This document shows positions 20,696-33,779 of a stretch of DNA of 57,449 nucleotides, piece after piece; within the stretch, counting starts at the first letter, position 1; every line of letters begins with the position of its first letter. Location of the stretch: the NCBI GenBank assembly GCA_937919825.1, contig CALFPA010000024.1, positions 1 through 57,449 on the forward strand, read 5' to 3'. A program made the position numbers and the translations under genes. The notes beneath the pieces are model-generated. The model was not told the origin of the DNA and ran no database searches. It worked only from the letters and a program-made list of their open reading frames with translations. The DNA is from an uncultured Spartobacteria bacterium. Its GTDB lineage: Bacteria; Verrucomicrobiota; Verrucomicrobiia; Chthoniobacterales; Terrimicrobiaceae.

Positions 20696-20786
20696 CCACG
20701 GAGGCACGGAGGGCACTTTGAATCAAGGAAGAATTGCACTCGCTCTCTTGATTTTCCTCTGTGCTCTCGGTGTCCTCTGTGGTCAA
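20691..20786. repeat. CACAGAG-type palindromic element, copy 3
   Basis: Left arm ATTAACCACGGAGG... (20691-20716), right arm ending CTCTGTGGTCAA (20756-20786). It starts on the methyltransferase stop codon and ends 15 bases before trmL. It is the most diverged of the three copies. Confidence 0.75.
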
Positions 20787-20801
20787 ATCTTCGGACAACC
20801 G

Positions 20802-21278
20802 ATGAACCCCACGCTCCATGTCGTTCTCGTCGAACCCGAGATTCCACCGAATACCGGCAATGTCGCGAGGCTTTGCTTGGCGGTCGGGGCGCGTCTGCAT
20901 CTCGTGGGGCCGTTGGGATTTTCCTTGGATGAAAAGGCGCTCCGTCGCGCGGGGATGGATTATTGGAAGGAATGCGATGTGAGGCTTTGGGATTCCTTTG
21001 AAGCTCTCCGGGCTGAAGCGGGCGAGGGGACGAGATTTTGGTTTTTCACTACGAAGGCCAAGCAGGGCTTATGGGAGGGGGAATTTCAGAAAGGTGATTG
21101 GTTGGTTTTCGGTAGGGAATCGAAGGGACTTCCGGAGTCGTTGCTTCATGCGAACGCGGAGTCGTGCCTGAGAATTCCGATGCGAACTCAGGCCCGCAGT
21201 TTGAATCTGGCGACCTCGGTGGGGATCGGTGTTTTCGAGGCATTGAGGCAAATCAACAAATCCGGCGAATTTTTCTAG
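20802..21278 (+). CDS. trmL: tRNA (cytidine(34)-2'-O)-methyltransferase TrmL
   Basis: SPOUT-class methyltransferase that modifies the ribose of the wobble base in certain leucine tRNAs. The protein has 158 residues, normal for TrmL. Motifs: EPEIPPNTGNVARLC, the knot motifs LVFGRESKGLPE and IPM..ARSLNLATSVGIGVFEA. The start at 20802 (MNPTLHVVLVEPEIPP) is chosen because the open frame upstream is made of repeat-derived residues. The gene sits between the two parS-like sites and converges on secA. Confidence 0.94.
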   Translation: MNPTLHVVLVEPEIPPNTGNVARLCLAVGARLHLVGPLGFSLDEKALRRAGMDYWKECDVRLWDSFEALRAEAGEGTRFWFFTTKAKQGLWEGEFQKGDWLVFGRESKGLPESLLHANAESCLRIPMRTQARSLNLATSVGIGVFEALRQINKSGEFF

Positions 21279-21454
21279 GATTGCCCGAAAAAACAGCGCT
21301 CTAAAACGGCCGGAAACGGGTGTTTCGCCGCGAGGGAAGGGGATTGCCGCGGAATGAGGGGTCGATCGATTTTAGACGCGTTTACGGCGATCAGAGGGGG
21401 TGGGAGTTTTTAGGCGCTTTTTTCCAACCAGCAAAAGTCGTGGAGATATGAATT

Positions 21455-21470
21455 TGTTCCATGTGGAACA
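21455..21470. other. parS-like site 2
   Basis: Same 16-mer as at 20658, TGTTCCATGTGGAACA. Here the dyad extends to 12 base pairs per arm (21450-21475, from GAATT to AATTC around a central TG). It lies between the convergent trmL and secA genes. There is no T-tract on either side, so it does not look like a terminator. Confidence 0.6.
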
Positions 21471-21480
21471 AATTCCGAGA

Positions 21481-24444
<2,964 letters not shown>

Positions 24445-24528
24445 GATGAAAATTTGAACCAGCTATCTAAAGGGCAAGGCGGGTTTTTTGGAATGAGGAA
24501 ATTCTCAGGAGAAAGCCCTAGAAAAGTT

Positions 24529-24562
24529 ACAGCCCACCGCAGCGAATGCTACAGTGGGCTGT
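24529..24562 (-). terminator. Hairpin between folA and secA
   Basis: Perfect 9-base arms ACAGCCCAC (24529-24537) and GTGGGCTGT (24554-24562). Read on the minus strand the stem is followed by AACTTTTC, a short T-rich run. It may end the thyA-folA transcript, so secA would need its own promoter in the remaining 85 bases. Confidence 0.5.
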
Positions 24563-24621
24563 TGTTCCCCCCAGAACGCTGATGACAATATCGGGATTTG
24601 TTTTCCCGGCAAGAGATTTTT

Positions 24622-25074
24622 TTATTTTTTTCTGAGGTGCCGGCGGATTTCGAATTCGGCGGTGGTCAGAAGGATTACGCCGGAGTCGAATTGGTCCTCG
24701 AAGGAAGGAAAGAAGGCGTCGCCGGGGGTTTCCAGGTTCACGCGGGTGAGGAGGATTTCGGTGCAGCGTGGAAGGAGCGCGGCGTAGAGTTCGGCGCCGC
24801 CGATGAGGTAGAGATTTTTTCCCTCGGGCGGGCTAGGGATTTCCTCGAGCGAGCGAAAAACTTGTGCGCCGGGGATTTCGGCATGGCGGGAGAGGATCCA
24901 ATTTTCGCGGCCGGGGAGGGGTTTTCCGATCGAGTCGTAGGTCTTGCGTCCCATGAGGACGACCTGGCTGAGCGTGGTGCGTTTGAAAAATTTCAAATCC
25001 TCGGAGAGGTGCCACGGGATGCGGCCCTCGAGGCCGATCGCGCGGTTGCGGGACATCGCGACGATGGCGATCAT
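24622..25074 (-). CDS. folA: Dihydrofolate reductase
   Basis: NADPH-dependent reduction of dihydrofolate to tetrahydrofolate, the target of trimethoprim. The protein has 150 residues. It begins [23 protein letters not shown]; Asp26 (SEDLKFFK) matches the catalytic Asp27 of E. coli. Others are [22 protein letters not shown] and [14 protein letters not shown]. Its start overlaps the thyA stop by four bases, so the two are translationally coupled. ThyA makes dihydrofolate and FolA recycles it. Confidence 0.96.
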   Translation of the reverse strand: MIAIVAMSRNRAIGLEGRIPWHLSEDLKFFKRTTLSQVVLMGRKTYDSIGKPLPGRENWILSRHAEIPGAQVFRSLEEIPSPPEGKNLYLIGGAELYAALLPRCTEILLTRVNLETPGDAFFPSFEDQFDSGVILLTTAEFEIRRHLRKK

Positions 25075-25865
25075 ATCGAGATCGGGGCTTTGATGGCGGG
25101 GTGGGGGTCGTAGCCTTCGAGCGTGAAATCCTCGAAGACGAAATCCTCGAGGCGGCGGCGCTCGGGATTCAGGATCATGCGGGGGAGGGGACGGAGCTCA
25201 CGGGAGAGTTGCTCGCGGGCCTGGTCGAGGTGGTTGGTGTAAAGATGGAGGTCGCCGAAGGAGTGGACGAAGTCGCCGGGGCGGAGGTCGCAGACTTGCG
25301 CGACCATCATGGTGAGGAGCGCGTAGGAGGCGATGTTGAAGGGCACGCCAAGGAAGAGGTCCGCGCTGCGCTGGTAGAGTTGGCAACTCAACTCGCCGTC
25401 CTGCACAAAAAATTGGAACAGCGCGTGGCATGGCGCGAGGGCCATGAGGTGGAGTTCGGCAGGATTCCAGGCCGAGACGATCAGACGGCGGCTGTCGGGA
25501 TTTTTTTGGATGTCGGCGACGACGCGGGCGATTTGGTCGATTACGGTGCCGTCGAATCCGCGCCAGGAGCGCCACTGCGCGCCATAGACTCGGCCGAGGT
25601 CGCCGTTTTCATCGGCCCATTCGTCCCAGATCGTGACTGTGTTTTCGCGGAGATAGCGAATGTTGGTGTCGCCTTGGAGGAACCACAGCAACTCATGGAT
25701 GATTGAGCGGAGGTGTAGTTTTTTAGTGGTGAGAAGGGGGAATCCTTCGCGCAGATCAAAGCGTTCCTGCGCGCCAAAGATCGAAATCGTGCCGGTGCCG
25801 GTGCGATCGGATTTGGGACGACCCTTATCCAGGACGAGACGGAGAAGGCGGTGGTATTGCTGCAT
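25071..25865 (-). CDS. thyA: Thymidylate synthase
   Basis: Methylates dUMP to dTMP using methylenetetrahydrofolate and releases dihydrofolate. The protein has 264 residues, the same as E. coli ThyA. Motifs are [42 protein letters not shown], the active-site Cys146 in [31 protein letters not shown], and [12 protein letters not shown]. It is followed by folA with an ATGA overlap and preceded by ugd with a 19-base gap. Confidence 0.97.
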   Translation of the reverse strand: MQQYHRLLRLVLDKGRPKSDRTGTGTISIFGAQERFDLREGFPLLTTKKLHLRSIIHELLWFLQGDTNIRYLRENTVTIWDEWADENGDLGRVYGAQWRSWRGFDGTVIDQIARVVADIQKNPDSRRLIVSAWNPAELHLMALAPCHALFQFFVQDGELSCQLYQRSADLFLGVPFNIASYALLTMMVAQVCDLRPGDFVHSFGDLHLYTNHLDQAREQLSRELRPLPRMILNPERRRLEDFVFEDFTLEGYDPHPAIKAPISI

Positions 25866-25884
25866 GGTCGCCTGCCGTATGTCC

Positions 25885-27189
25885 CTAGCTCCGACCGATG
25901 CTGGTGTATTGGAACCCGGCAGCGCGGACGGTGTCGGGGTTGAGGAGATTGCGGCCGTCGAAAATCAAGGAGGTGTGCATGACCTTTTTGAGTTCGCCAA
26001 GATCAACGGTGGTGAATTCCTTCCATTCGGTGGCGATGATGAGGGCTTCCGCTCCGCTGGCGGCTTCGAGCGGAGTCTTGGCGACCTTGGCTCCCTTGAT
26101 GAGATCGAACTCGAGGGCCTTTTCCGTGCCTTTCGGATCATAGACGGTGACCTCGGCTCCTTCTTTGAGGAGGTCGTTGACGAGATCAATCGCAACAGAG
26201 CAGCGGACATCGTCGGTGTCGGGCTTGAAGGCGAGTCCCCAGACGGCGATTTTTTTGTCCTTCAGAACCCAGAGCGATTCGCGAATTTTGGAAAGGAAAC
26301 GCTCGCGCTGGGAGTGATTGATTTTTTCGACTTCCTTAAGAAGCGTGAAGGGAACTCCGAGGTCCTCGCTGATGGCGATGAAGGCGGCGATGTCTTTCGG
26401 GAAGCAGGACCCTCCGTAGCCGATGCCAGCATTCAGGAAATTGCGGCCGATGCGCTTGTCCGAGCCAATGCCGTCGGCGACTTTTTCGACATCCGCGCCG
26501 CTGGCTTCGCAGATGCGGGCGACGGCGTTGATGTAGGAAATCTTAAGAGCCAAAAAGGAATTCGCAGCGTGCTTGATGAGTTCAGCCGAGTTGATGTCCG
26601 TCACGAGAACCGGAGCCATGAACGGCTCGTAGATTTTCTGCATCATCGCAACGGCACGCTCGCTGTTGCCGCCGATGACGATGCGGTCGGGCTTCATGAG
26701 GTCCGGCACCGCGCAGCCTTCGCGGAGAAATTCCGGATTACTCACGACATCAAATTCCGCGCCGCCCTTGTTATAGCGGCGGATCGTGTCGGCGACTTTC
26801 TCGCCGGTTTTCACGGGCACGGTGCTCTTGTCCACAATCACGCGGTATTGGCCGGGCTTGAGAACTGCTGAAATCTCGCGGGCGACTTTCTCAATGTAGG
26901 AAAGATCGACGCTGCCATCTGGCTGTGGCGGCGTGGGGACAGCGATGAAAACGACATCTGAGCCATCCACACCTTCTTCGGTGCTGGTGGTGAAATGCAG
27001 GCGCTTGGCAGCGACATTGCGGTGGAGAAGGTCCTCGAGGCCAGGTTCATAAATGGGAACTTTTCCGGCACGGAGTTGTTCGACTTTTTTCGCATTGTTA
27101 TCGACGCAAATCACATTGTGGCCGACTTCGGCGAAGCAAGCGCCGGAGACGAGACCGACATATCCGGATCCAATAATGCAGAGTTTCAT
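25885..27189 (-). CDS. ugd: UDP-glucose 6-dehydrogenase
   Basis: NAD-dependent oxidation of UDP-glucose to UDP-glucuronate, a precursor for surface polysaccharides. The protein has 434 residues. The N-terminal Rossmann motif is [20 protein letters not shown]; then [29 protein letters not shown] and NPEFLREG. The catalytic Cys262 is in [12 protein letters not shown], and the C-terminal domain has [17 protein letters not shown]. The start at 27189 places the Rossmann strand at the N-terminus. A related family member, UDP-N-acetylmannosamine dehydrogenase, is less likely given these motifs. It sits 26 bases after lptD. Confidence 0.94.
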   Translation of the reverse strand: MKLCIIGSGYVGLVSGACFAEVGHNVICVDNNAKKVEQLRAGKVPIYEPGLEDLLHRNVAAKRLHFTTSTEEGVDGSDVVFIAVPTPPQPDGSVDLSYIEKVAREISAVLKPGQYRVIVDKSTVPVKTGEKVADTIRRYNKGGAEFDVVSNPEFLREGCAVPDLMKPDRIVIGGNSERAVAMMQKIYEPFMAPVLVTDINSAELIKHAANSFLALKISYINAVARICEASGADVEKVADGIGSDKRIGRNFLNAGIGYGGSCFPKDIAAFIAISEDLGVPFTLLKEVEKINHSQRERFLSKIRESLWVLKDKKIAVWGLAFKPDTDDVRCSVAIDLVNDLLKEGAEVTVYDPKGTEKALEFDLIKGAKVAKTPLEAASGAEALIIATEWKEFTTVDLGELKKVMHTSLIFDGRNLLNPDTVRAAGFQYTSIGRS

Positions 27190-27215
27190 GGGTGTTTTTA
27201 GGAAATGAAAGATTC

Positions 27216-29531
27216 TCAATCAACGGCGCTGGCAGGTTGCCCGTCGTCTGGCCCTTGGCTGAATGCCACAGGGAGGGAGAATTGAGGTGCATCCTTGAGA
27301 GTCATCATCAGAAGAAATCCATATTCCTGGTCGCCGCCTAGGTTGTCGCGCACCTCGGCGCCGATTGAAGCCACCCAGCTGGTGAGGTCGCGATTGACGA
27401 AATAGCGTTGGTATTGGAGCACCTGGCTCTCGAACTCGTATTGCTCGTAAAGGCTCACGCTCCAGTTGTCATTGATGCGCCAGTAGGCGAAGAAATTTAC
27501 CTGGCTGTTGTCATTGTAATAATAATTTCCATCAATGTAACGGTGGCCGAGGGAAATCCGTGTATCGCGCGTCGGCATGACGCTGAAAGTCGTGTTCACC
27601 TCGGTGAATCCTTCAGTCACCACCGGCAGCTGCGACTCAATGCCCAGTGAGGCCCAAGGCAGAGGATAAAAGCGCACGACATTGAATAGATTCGATACAG
27701 GCGCATCCGTGTAGGGGTTTTCAAAATTGGCATCCATGAAGGTATTCCATGTCAGCCATTGGTAGGTGTCGTTATTGCGGCGTGTCTGGAAGCGCTGGTT
27801 GAACCCCATCCGGGTGATATTCCAAGTCCCGATCGAATCGATCGCGTAAAATTGAGGAAAATCGAGAGGCAAGGGTTGAGTTGTCGGGGCAATGCGGTCG
27901 AATTGGTAGATGTCTTCCGGCCCTGGGCCCATATTATAAACCCCAGAATAGTTAATGTAAGGCTCGAGCACATGTCGGACACCGTCCAAAGCCAAAGCAC
28001 GGCTTTGAATCTGCTCAAAAGCGCGGGAGAATTTGGTCGAAACGGAAACTCCGTAATTTGCAATCGGCCGGAATACCGCGCCATTCGAATCCAGGTTTGT
28101 GGAGGGGTTGTTCGGCGGATTAATAGAGGCACCGACATTATTGGGATTTACCGAAACAACTTCACCGCTCACTGGATCGAGCACTTCCTCGCCCCCGGCG
28201 GGCTGAATGAACGAGCCGCTCGCGCTGTAGTAGGTGCCGCGAATGCCCGCCCGCGGATTCACATTCAACCAACCGAACAACTGCGAGGGCAGGGACCACT
28301 GGTGGAAGGTGTCGAAGCGCGTGGCTTGGTAATCAGGGAATTCGGTTTCACCGAACTGGGGGGTGTTCGAAAATGCACGGCGGAGTTGAGCCACGCCCGT
28401 CTCGCCGTCGTATTGGAGCGGCAGCCCGAAGAACGATTGGTTCTTAAAGTCAAAGACCAGCTCGGGCTTTCGCTCGGTGGTGTCTTGAAAATCATTGACC
28501 TGCCAGCGGCCGAGGAGCGTGAGCGTGTAGTCCTCATCCCATTTGGTGAGGGAGAGCGAGGTGTCGGGCTGGGGGTCGTTGCGGTAATCTTGCGGATAGA
28601 AATCTTCGAGAAAATCGACATCGCTGATCCAGTTCACATCGGCGGTGCCATAGATGTCATCGGTGAGGAAAAGTCGTTGCTGGAAGGAAACCCGGTAGCG
28701 GTCCGTAGTGCGCGTCTCGGCTGGCTCGCCGGGGGCTTCGACGGTCGTCACATCTTTCGTTTCAAACACATAGTCCGCGACGAGATTTCCAAAATTTCGA
28801 CCACCCGGGCCGTATTTCATATTGAGATCGAGGCCGATGGAGGGACCAAATTCCGTGCGTTCCTCGAGGCGGACGGCGGCATCGATTCCCTCGGTGACGG
28901 GAAACGAATACGACAGGAGCAAATAAGCCCCCCAGCGGGAATCATAACCGGGGAGGAATTGGAAACCGGAGCGATTCAGATCGGCATAGAGGAGAGGGAA
29001 CCAAAGGATCGGTGTCTGCCCGACATAGAGCGTTGTGTTCGTCATCACGACACGGTCGCCGGGATAAAAGCGAATCGAGCGGGTCTTCACATGATAATCC
29101 GGCTGGGAAGAATCGTGCGTGGTCAGCGTGCCATCGCGGACACGAAATTCCTTGGGAGAAACGGCGCGAAAATTAAAGGCGCGAAAGTAGAAAGGATATT
29201 GAGAACCGGAAAATTCCAGCGCGCGCATTTGTTTGCTCTCGAGATTAAAAAGGGCGCGCTGGCCCGTCAGGACTTGGTCCGGCGTGTAAACTCGAATGTC
29301 GCCCACGAGCAGGATATCGCGGGTGTCGGGGTTGTATTCCGCGTAGTCGCTGAAGATGCTGTATTCGCCGTAGTGGATTTGGACATTGTCCTCGGCGATC
29401 GCGATGCCTTCGTCGAACCGCGTGCCTCCATCGGCCGTGATTTCCACAGGAAAATCCCCGAAACTCCCGAACTGCGCACGGGCTGTCGACAGCGCCGCAA
29501 ACAGGCACAGACTGAGCAGGAACTTCCTCAT
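27216..29531 (-). CDS. lptD: LPS-assembly protein LptD
   Basis: Outer-membrane protein that inserts lipopolysaccharide. The protein has 771 residues with a signal peptide (MRKFLLSLCLFAALSTARAQ), which fixes the start at 29531. The N-terminal OstA/LptA-like jellyroll is at about 25-120 (VEITADGGTRFDEGIAIAEDNVQ, then YNPDTRDILLVGDIRVY). A large C-terminal beta-barrel follows, with many alternating strands rich in aromatic residues (TPILWFPLLYADL, GFQFLPGYDSRWGAYLLLSY). It implies that this organism makes LPS. LptE and other Lpt genes are not in the window. Confidence 0.88.
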   Translation of the reverse strand: MRKFLLSLCLFAALSTARAQFGSFGDFPVEITADGGTRFDEGIAIAEDNVQIHYGEYSIFSDYAEYNPDTRDILLVGDIRVYTPDQVLTGQRALFNLESKQMRALEFSGSQYPFYFRAFNFRAVSPKEFRVRDGTLTTHDSSQPDYHVKTRSIRFYPGDRVVMTNTTLYVGQTPILWFPLLYADLNRSGFQFLPGYDSRWGAYLLLSYSFPVTEGIDAAVRLEERTEFGPSIGLDLNMKYGPGGRNFGNLVADYVFETKDVTTVEAPGEPAETRTTDRYRVSFQQRLFLTDDIYGTADVNWISDVDFLEDFYPQDYRNDPQPDTSLSLTKWDEDYTLTLLGRWQVNDFQDTTERKPELVFDFKNQSFFGLPLQYDGETGVAQLRRAFSNTPQFGETEFPDYQATRFDTFHQWSLPSQLFGWLNVNPRAGIRGTYYSASGSFIQPAGGEEVLDPVSGEVVSVNPNNVGASINPPNNPSTNLDSNGAVFRPIANYGVSVSTKFSRAFEQIQSRALALDGVRHVLEPYINYSGVYNMGPGPEDIYQFDRIAPTTQPLPLDFPQFYAIDSIGTWNITRMGFNQRFQTRRNNDTYQWLTWNTFMDANFENPYTDAPVSNLFNVVRFYPLPWASLGIESQLPVVTEGFTEVNTTFSVMPTRDTRISLGHRYIDGNYYYNDNSQVNFFAYWRINDNWSVSLYEQYEFESQVLQYQRYFVNRDLTSWVASIGAEVRDNLGGDQEYGFLLMMTLKDAPQFSLPVAFSQGPDDGQPASAVD

Positions 29532-29597
29532 TGGAGGGCGAAGGCTAAATATCGACCGGATCGAGATCAAGATGGGATTTGGCGATTCACGCGGCGC

Positions 29598-30659
29598 TCA
29601 AGCTTTCGCGGGCGGCGCTTTGGGTTTGAGCGAGGCGAGCGGTTTTTCCATAAGATACCAACTCAACGACGCCGCGAGATAGGAGAGAGCGAAGACCACC
29701 AGGATTACGCCGAGTTTGTCTGGAGTATTCGGCAGGCCCCCTTTGCCGAATGCCCACATGACGAAGCTGTGGAGGATCGGGTGGAAAATATACAACGCGT
29801 AGCTGATCATGCCGGTGTAAACGAGGATCGGGGAGGTGAGGCCTTTTTCCCAAAAGTCGGAAAACCCCACCGCCGTGCGGAGAATCAGCCAACCGAAGAA
29901 AAGAGCCTCCAGAGTCTCTGACAAATGCGTGTGAGGCGTTTCCGAGAATCTCATCCGGATCAGCGTGCCGAGGATTAGAACAATCCATGCGAGCAGGGCG
30001 ACCCAGGGCTTGAGGGCTACCTTGGAAATCGCCTCCTTGTCCGAACGGTAGAACAGCCCCAGCAGCGCGCCCAGCGCGATCGAATCCATCGACGAGAGAG
30101 GCGAGAACCAGACCAGCATCGGATCGAGCCCCCACTCCGTGCCGAGCCAGCGGTGAAGCCATGCTCCAACAAATAGAACCACCAGCGCCGGAGCCAAGAA
30201 TCGCCCCGGTAGCCAGAGCAGAATCAGGGCGAGCGCAAAAACCATTTGCTCACTCGTGGCGAGGAACCAGTAATGCGACAAATTGCCTGGCCATTGTCCG
30301 GTAAGGCCCATGTGCAGATTGATCGTGAAGGTCGTAATCCAAGGCCAGACGGCCTTCGCCGACTCAACGCCGACAAGACACAGGACACCGAACGCGAGGA
30401 AATAAACCGGTAAAATCCGGATACTCCGCTTTTGGTAGAAGACCTTGAAAATTGAAAAAGGCCTCTGACCGCGGTCCTTTTGCTGGAGCAGGTTGCCGAT
30501 GAGCAAAAACCCGGTCATCACGAAAAACAAACGCACTCCGAGGGGGCCGAGCGCGATGTGGCTGCTCGCCCCGGGCACTAGATGATGGAAGAGAACCATG
30601 AGGCACGCGATGCCTCGCAGGGCATCGAGCTGGTGGAAGTAGTTTTTCGCTTGCGCCAT
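29598..30659 (-). CDS. Membrane acyltransferase family 3
   Basis: Multi-pass inner-membrane O-acyltransferase of 353 residues, about ten membrane helices. The N-terminal family motif QLDALRGIACLMVLFHHLV includes the conserved Arg and His pair; RLFFVMTGFLLIGNLL follows. Family members O-acetylate LPS, peptidoglycan or other glycans. The neighbours lptD and ugd make a surface-glycan substrate likely, but this is inference. The start at 30659 (MAQAKNYFHQLDALRG) places it 4 bases after nnr. Confidence 0.88.
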   Translation of the reverse strand: MAQAKNYFHQLDALRGIACLMVLFHHLVPGASSHIALGPLGVRLFFVMTGFLLIGNLLQQKDRGQRPFSIFKVFYQKRSIRILPVYFLAFGVLCLVGVESAKAVWPWITTFTINLHMGLTGQWPGNLSHYWFLATSEQMVFALALILLWLPGRFLAPALVVLFVGAWLHRWLGTEWGLDPMLVWFSPLSSMDSIALGALLGLFYRSDKEAISKVALKPWVALLAWIVLILGTLIRMRFSETPHTHLSETLEALFFGWLILRTAVGFSDFWEKGLTSPILVYTGMISYALYIFHPILHSFVMWAFGKGGLPNTPDKLGVILVVFALSYLAASLSWYLMEKPLASLKPKAPPAKA

Positions 30660-30663
30660 GGGT

Positions 30664-32106
30664 TCAAAGGGGATTGCGACGCAGATCATCAAAGGCGGCG
30701 CCGAGCCGGTCAATCACATCTGATGCCCGAAGAGATTCCTGTGAGGCGTCGCCGTCGCGGAGGGCGATTTCGGCGGAGCGGCCGCAGACCCACGCGCCGA
30801 GTTTTGCAGCCTCGAGCGGGGATTTACCTTGGGCGAGAAGCGCGGCGCAGACGCCGGTGAGCACATCCCCCATGCCGCCGCTGCCCATGCCGGGATGGCC
30901 GGTGGAATTGTAGGAAGTCGCGGAACCAGATTCGCCCACGAGCGTGCGCGAGCCTTTAAGCAAAAGGGTAACTGGGAATTCGCCGACGAACGCCTCGAGC
31001 CAGTCGCGGCGGGGGAGGTTTTGGCGGGTAAAGATCCGCTCCATCTCGAGAGGGTGGGGGGTGAGCAGGCGAGGGCCCGCGCAGGTTTTCAAAATTCCCG
31101 GCGATTCCGAGATCGCATTCAGCGCATCGGCATCCACCACGCAGGGTGCGGCGCAGCGCCGCACAAAATTCCGAACCATCGCGTCACGCTCGCGTCCCAG
31201 ACCCGGGCCAATCGCCACGGCGGTGAATTGATCCACGGGCACATCGGCGAAATCCTCGATCTGCGAAACCATCACTTCGGGAATCACGGAGGCGGAGAGG
31301 ATTTGGGAAATTTCGGGCGGGCAGAAAAGAGTCACAAGGCCCGCCCCCGCATGAACAGCGGCGGCGGAACAGAGGCGCGCGGCGCCGGGGTAGTTTTGAG
31401 AGCCTGCCAAGATCGCCACCCGGCCGTAGGTGCCTTTGTGGGTGTCGAAGGATCGCGGCGGCAAAAGATGGCGCAAATTTTCAGCAGCCAAAACCTCGGC
31501 GGGGTCGGCGTTGGATGGAGCGTCCACGCCGGGAAGCGGGGCGATGGCGAGTCGACCGACAAAACGCGTTGCCTCATCATCGAGAAGAGAGGTTTTGGCG
31601 AAGCCCATCGCGAGCGTGGCATCGGCCTCGACGCCGTGATGGCCAAGCGCGCTGGGCAAGTCGGCTGCAAGAACCCAGGCGGCTTGCTCACGGCGGAGGG
31701 CGTTGATTCGCTGGATGGCGGAGGCTGCCGGCTCGCGCGGTTCGCCAGTGGAGCCGATGCCGAGAAGCCCATCCAACACCACCAAGGGATACGCTGGAGC
31801 ATCCGAGGATTTGGTCGGAAGTGCGGCCAGCTGCTTGGCGGTGAGTGGCGCGAGGTTTTGGGTGGAAAAGACGGGTTCGATTTCAATCCTCCAGCCCGAT
31901 TCGGCGAGGTATCGGGCGGCGACGAGCACATCGCCGCCATTGTGGCCCTTGCCCGCAAAAACGCGGCAAGTGCCGGGGCGCGGGTGGAATTGTCGAACGA
32001 ACTCCGCCAAGCGCCGCCCTGCGATTTCCATGAGGCTCTCTGCGGATTCGCCGGCGGCGAAGGCGGCCCTCTCCGCATCGACCATCTGGGCGGCGGTGAG
32101 GATCAT
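30664..32106 (-). CDS. nnr: Bifunctional NAD(P)H-hydrate repair enzyme Nnr
   Basis: Repairs hydrated NADH and NADPH. The N-terminal epimerase domain (about 1-210) has FAGKGHNGGDVLVAARYL. The C-terminal ADP-dependent dehydratase (about 220-480) has THKGTYGRVAILAGSQNYPGAARL and GHPGMGSGGMGDVLTGV, the nucleotide-binding glycine-rich motif. The 480 residues match the fused YjeF type. It follows dnaJ by 6 bases and precedes the acyltransferase by 4, so it belongs to the same transcript. Confidence 0.95.
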   Translation of the reverse strand: MILTAAQMVDAERAAFAAGESAESLMEIAGRRLAEFVRQFHPRPGTCRVFAGKGHNGGDVLVAARYLAESGWRIEIEPVFSTQNLAPLTAKQLAALPTKSSDAPAYPLVVLDGLLGIGSTGEPREPAASAIQRINALRREQAAWVLAADLPSALGHHGVEADATLAMGFAKTSLLDDEATRFVGRLAIAPLPGVDAPSNADPAEVLAAENLRHLLPPRSFDTHKGTYGRVAILAGSQNYPGAARLCSAAAVHAGAGLVTLFCPPEISQILSASVIPEVMVSQIEDFADVPVDQFTAVAIGPGLGRERDAMVRNFVRRCAAPCVVDADALNAISESPGILKTCAGPRLLTPHPLEMERIFTRQNLPRRDWLEAFVGEFPVTLLLKGSRTLVGESGSATSYNSTGHPGMGSGGMGDVLTGVCAALLAQGKSPLEAAKLGAWVCGRSAEIALRDGDASQESLRASDVIDRLGAAFDDLRRNPL

Positions 32107-32112
32107 GGCGGG

Positions 32113-33261
32113 TTATTTGAAGAACGACTTCACGCGGTCGTAGAAACTTTTGTGGATTGGGTTGTTCTCCTCGCCGCAAAGCTCCGCGAATTTCTGGAGC
32201 ACCTCGCGCTGACCGCCGTCAAGGCGCGTCGGCACCTCGACCTGCACATAGGTGAGGATGTCCCCCTTCGCCGTGCCTTGCAGAGCGGGCATTCCCAGGC
32301 CGCGGATGCGAAAGGTCGAGCCTCCCTGCGTGCCGGCGGGGATTTTCAAACTCACCGCGCCATTGAGTGTGGGAACGCGGATTTCGCCGCCGAGCGCGGC
32401 TGTGGTGAAGGGGATTGGAACCTCGCAGTTCAAATCCATGCCGTTGCGGGTGAAAACCTCGTGTTCCTTGATGTGAATGACCACATAGAGGTCGCCGGAG
32501 CCGCCTCCACGCAGGCCCGCTTCGCCGCCGCCGGTGCTCCGAAGTCGCGATTCGCTGTCGATGCCGGCGGGGATTTTGATTTTCACACGGCTTGTTTTTT
32601 CGACGCGGCCCTCGCCTTGGCACGAGTGGCAGGGTTTTTCGATGATGCGGCCCGTTCCGTGACAGGCGGGGCAGGTTTGGGCGACTTGGAAAAATCCGCG
32701 CGAGACGACGACTTGGCCGCGTCCACGACAGGTCGGGCAGGCCACGGCCTTCGAGCCCTTCTGCGCGCCGGAGCCGCCGCAGGGATCGCAGGCATCGAGT
32801 TTGCGAATTTCGATTTCCTTTTCGCACCCGCGCGCGGCTTCTTCGAGGGAGATTTGAAGATCGTAGCGAAGGTCGGATCCGCGCTGGCGGCCCGAGGAAT
32901 CCACTCCACCGCCCCCGCCGCCAAAAAACTGTTCAAAAATTCCACCGCCCCCGCCTCCGCTGAAAACCTCGCGAAAAACCTCGAAGGGATCGTGAAATCC
33001 ACCACCACCCCCGCCTCCGCCCCCCATTCCGCCTTGAAAGGCGGCGTGGCCGTAGCGGTCGTAGGCAGCGCGTTTGCTGGCATCGCTCAAGACCTCGTAG
33101 GCCTCGCCGACTTCTTTGAATTTCGCCTCGGCCGAGTTGTCGTCGGGGTTTTTGTCGGGATGGAATTTGACCGCGAGCTTGCGGTAGGCCTTCTTGAGGT
33201 CGTCCTCGGTGACGCTTCGCTCGACGCCGAGAATTTCGTAGTAGTCGCGCTTGCGGCTCAT
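32113..33261 (-). CDS. dnaJ: Chaperone DnaJ (Hsp40)
   Basis: Co-chaperone that brings substrates to DnaK and stimulates its ATPase. The protein has 382 residues of the full type. The J domain has [10 protein letters not shown] and the HPD motif (KFHPDKNP). A very Gly-rich G/F region follows. The zinc domain has four repeats, [24 protein letters not shown] and CHSCQGEG, and the C-terminal substrate domain comes last. Its start overlaps the grpE stop by four bases. dnaK is not adjacent; it lies about 23 kb away. Confidence 0.97.
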   Translation of the reverse strand: MSRKRDYYEILGVERSVTEDDLKKAYRKLAVKFHPDKNPDDNSAEAKFKEVGEAYEVLSDASKRAAYDRYGHAAFQGGMGGGGGGGGGFHDPFEVFREVFSGGGGGGIFEQFFGGGGGGVDSSGRQRGSDLRYDLQISLEEAARGCEKEIEIRKLDACDPCGGSGAQKGSKAVACPTCRGRGQVVVSRGFFQVAQTCPACHGTGRIIEKPCHSCQGEGRVEKTSRVKIKIPAGIDSESRLRSTGGGEAGLRGGGSGDLYVVIHIKEHEVFTRNGMDLNCEVPIPFTTAALGGEIRVPTLNGAVSLKIPAGTQGGSTFRIRGLGMPALQGTAKGDILTYVQVEVPTRLDGGQREVLQKFAELCGEENNPIHKSFYDRVKSFFK

Positions 33262-33779
33262 TGAGGGCCTTTGGAAACAATCACCGACGAGGCGCGGACG
33301 AGACGGTCCTTGATTTTATAACCCTTGCGAACTTGCCGGATGACATGACCCTCGGGGATGTCGGCACAGAATTCCTGCGAGACGGCGTCGTGCTTGTTCG
33401 GATCAAATGCTTCGCCCTCGGCTTGGACTTCCTCGAGGCCGTTGTTTTTTAAGAAATCGTGAAGCTGTTTTTGGACCATCGACATGCCTTGAAGGATCGA
33501 GGCGGTGTCGGCGGCGGACTTCGCCGCGTCGAGGCCGAGTTCGAAATTATCGATGACCGGGAGGAGTCGCTCGAGCAGGCCATTGTTGGCATAGCGGATG
33601 GCTTCCTCTTTTTCGCGCAGGGATCGCTTGCGAAAATTATCGAGATCGGCGCGGGCGCGGAGGGCGAGGTCTTTGAGCTTGGCGGCCTCGGCTTCGAAGT
33701 CCACCTCGGAGATTTCAGCTTCCTTCCCCGCGTCATTCGGTGCGGAGTCCTGTGTGTCGGATTCGGTAGGGTTATTCAT
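33258..33779 (-). CDS. grpE: Nucleotide exchange factor GrpE
   Basis: Releases ADP from DnaK. The protein has 173 residues. An acidic, disordered N-terminus and a long helix ([27 protein letters not shown]) precede the beta domain with [15 protein letters not shown] and the C-terminal [19 protein letters not shown]. Both ends overlap neighbours by four bases, the phosphatase upstream and dnaJ downstream, so the three are translationally coupled. Confidence 0.96.
   Translation of the reverse strand: MNNPTESDTQDSAPNDAGKEAEISEVDFEAEAAKLKDLALRARADLDNFRKRSLREKEEAIRYANNGLLERLLPVIDNFELGLDAAKSAADTASILQGMSMVQKQLHDFLKNNGLEEVQAEGEAFDPNKHDAVSQEFCADIPEGHVIRQVRKGYKIKDRLVRASSVIVSKGPQ

Noticed and set aside
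21450-21475. Dyad after secA as an intrinsic terminator
   Set aside because: There is no T-tract on either strand, and the core is identical to the site at 20658 that lies inside a gene.
21279-21480. Replication origin at the switch from C-rich to G-rich plus strand near 21.3 kb
   Set aside because: The skew switch coincides with the change of coding strand, and coding strands in this window are C-rich everywhere, so the skew reflects gene direction. No DnaA boxes were seen. The parS-like sites are the only hint and are listed separately.
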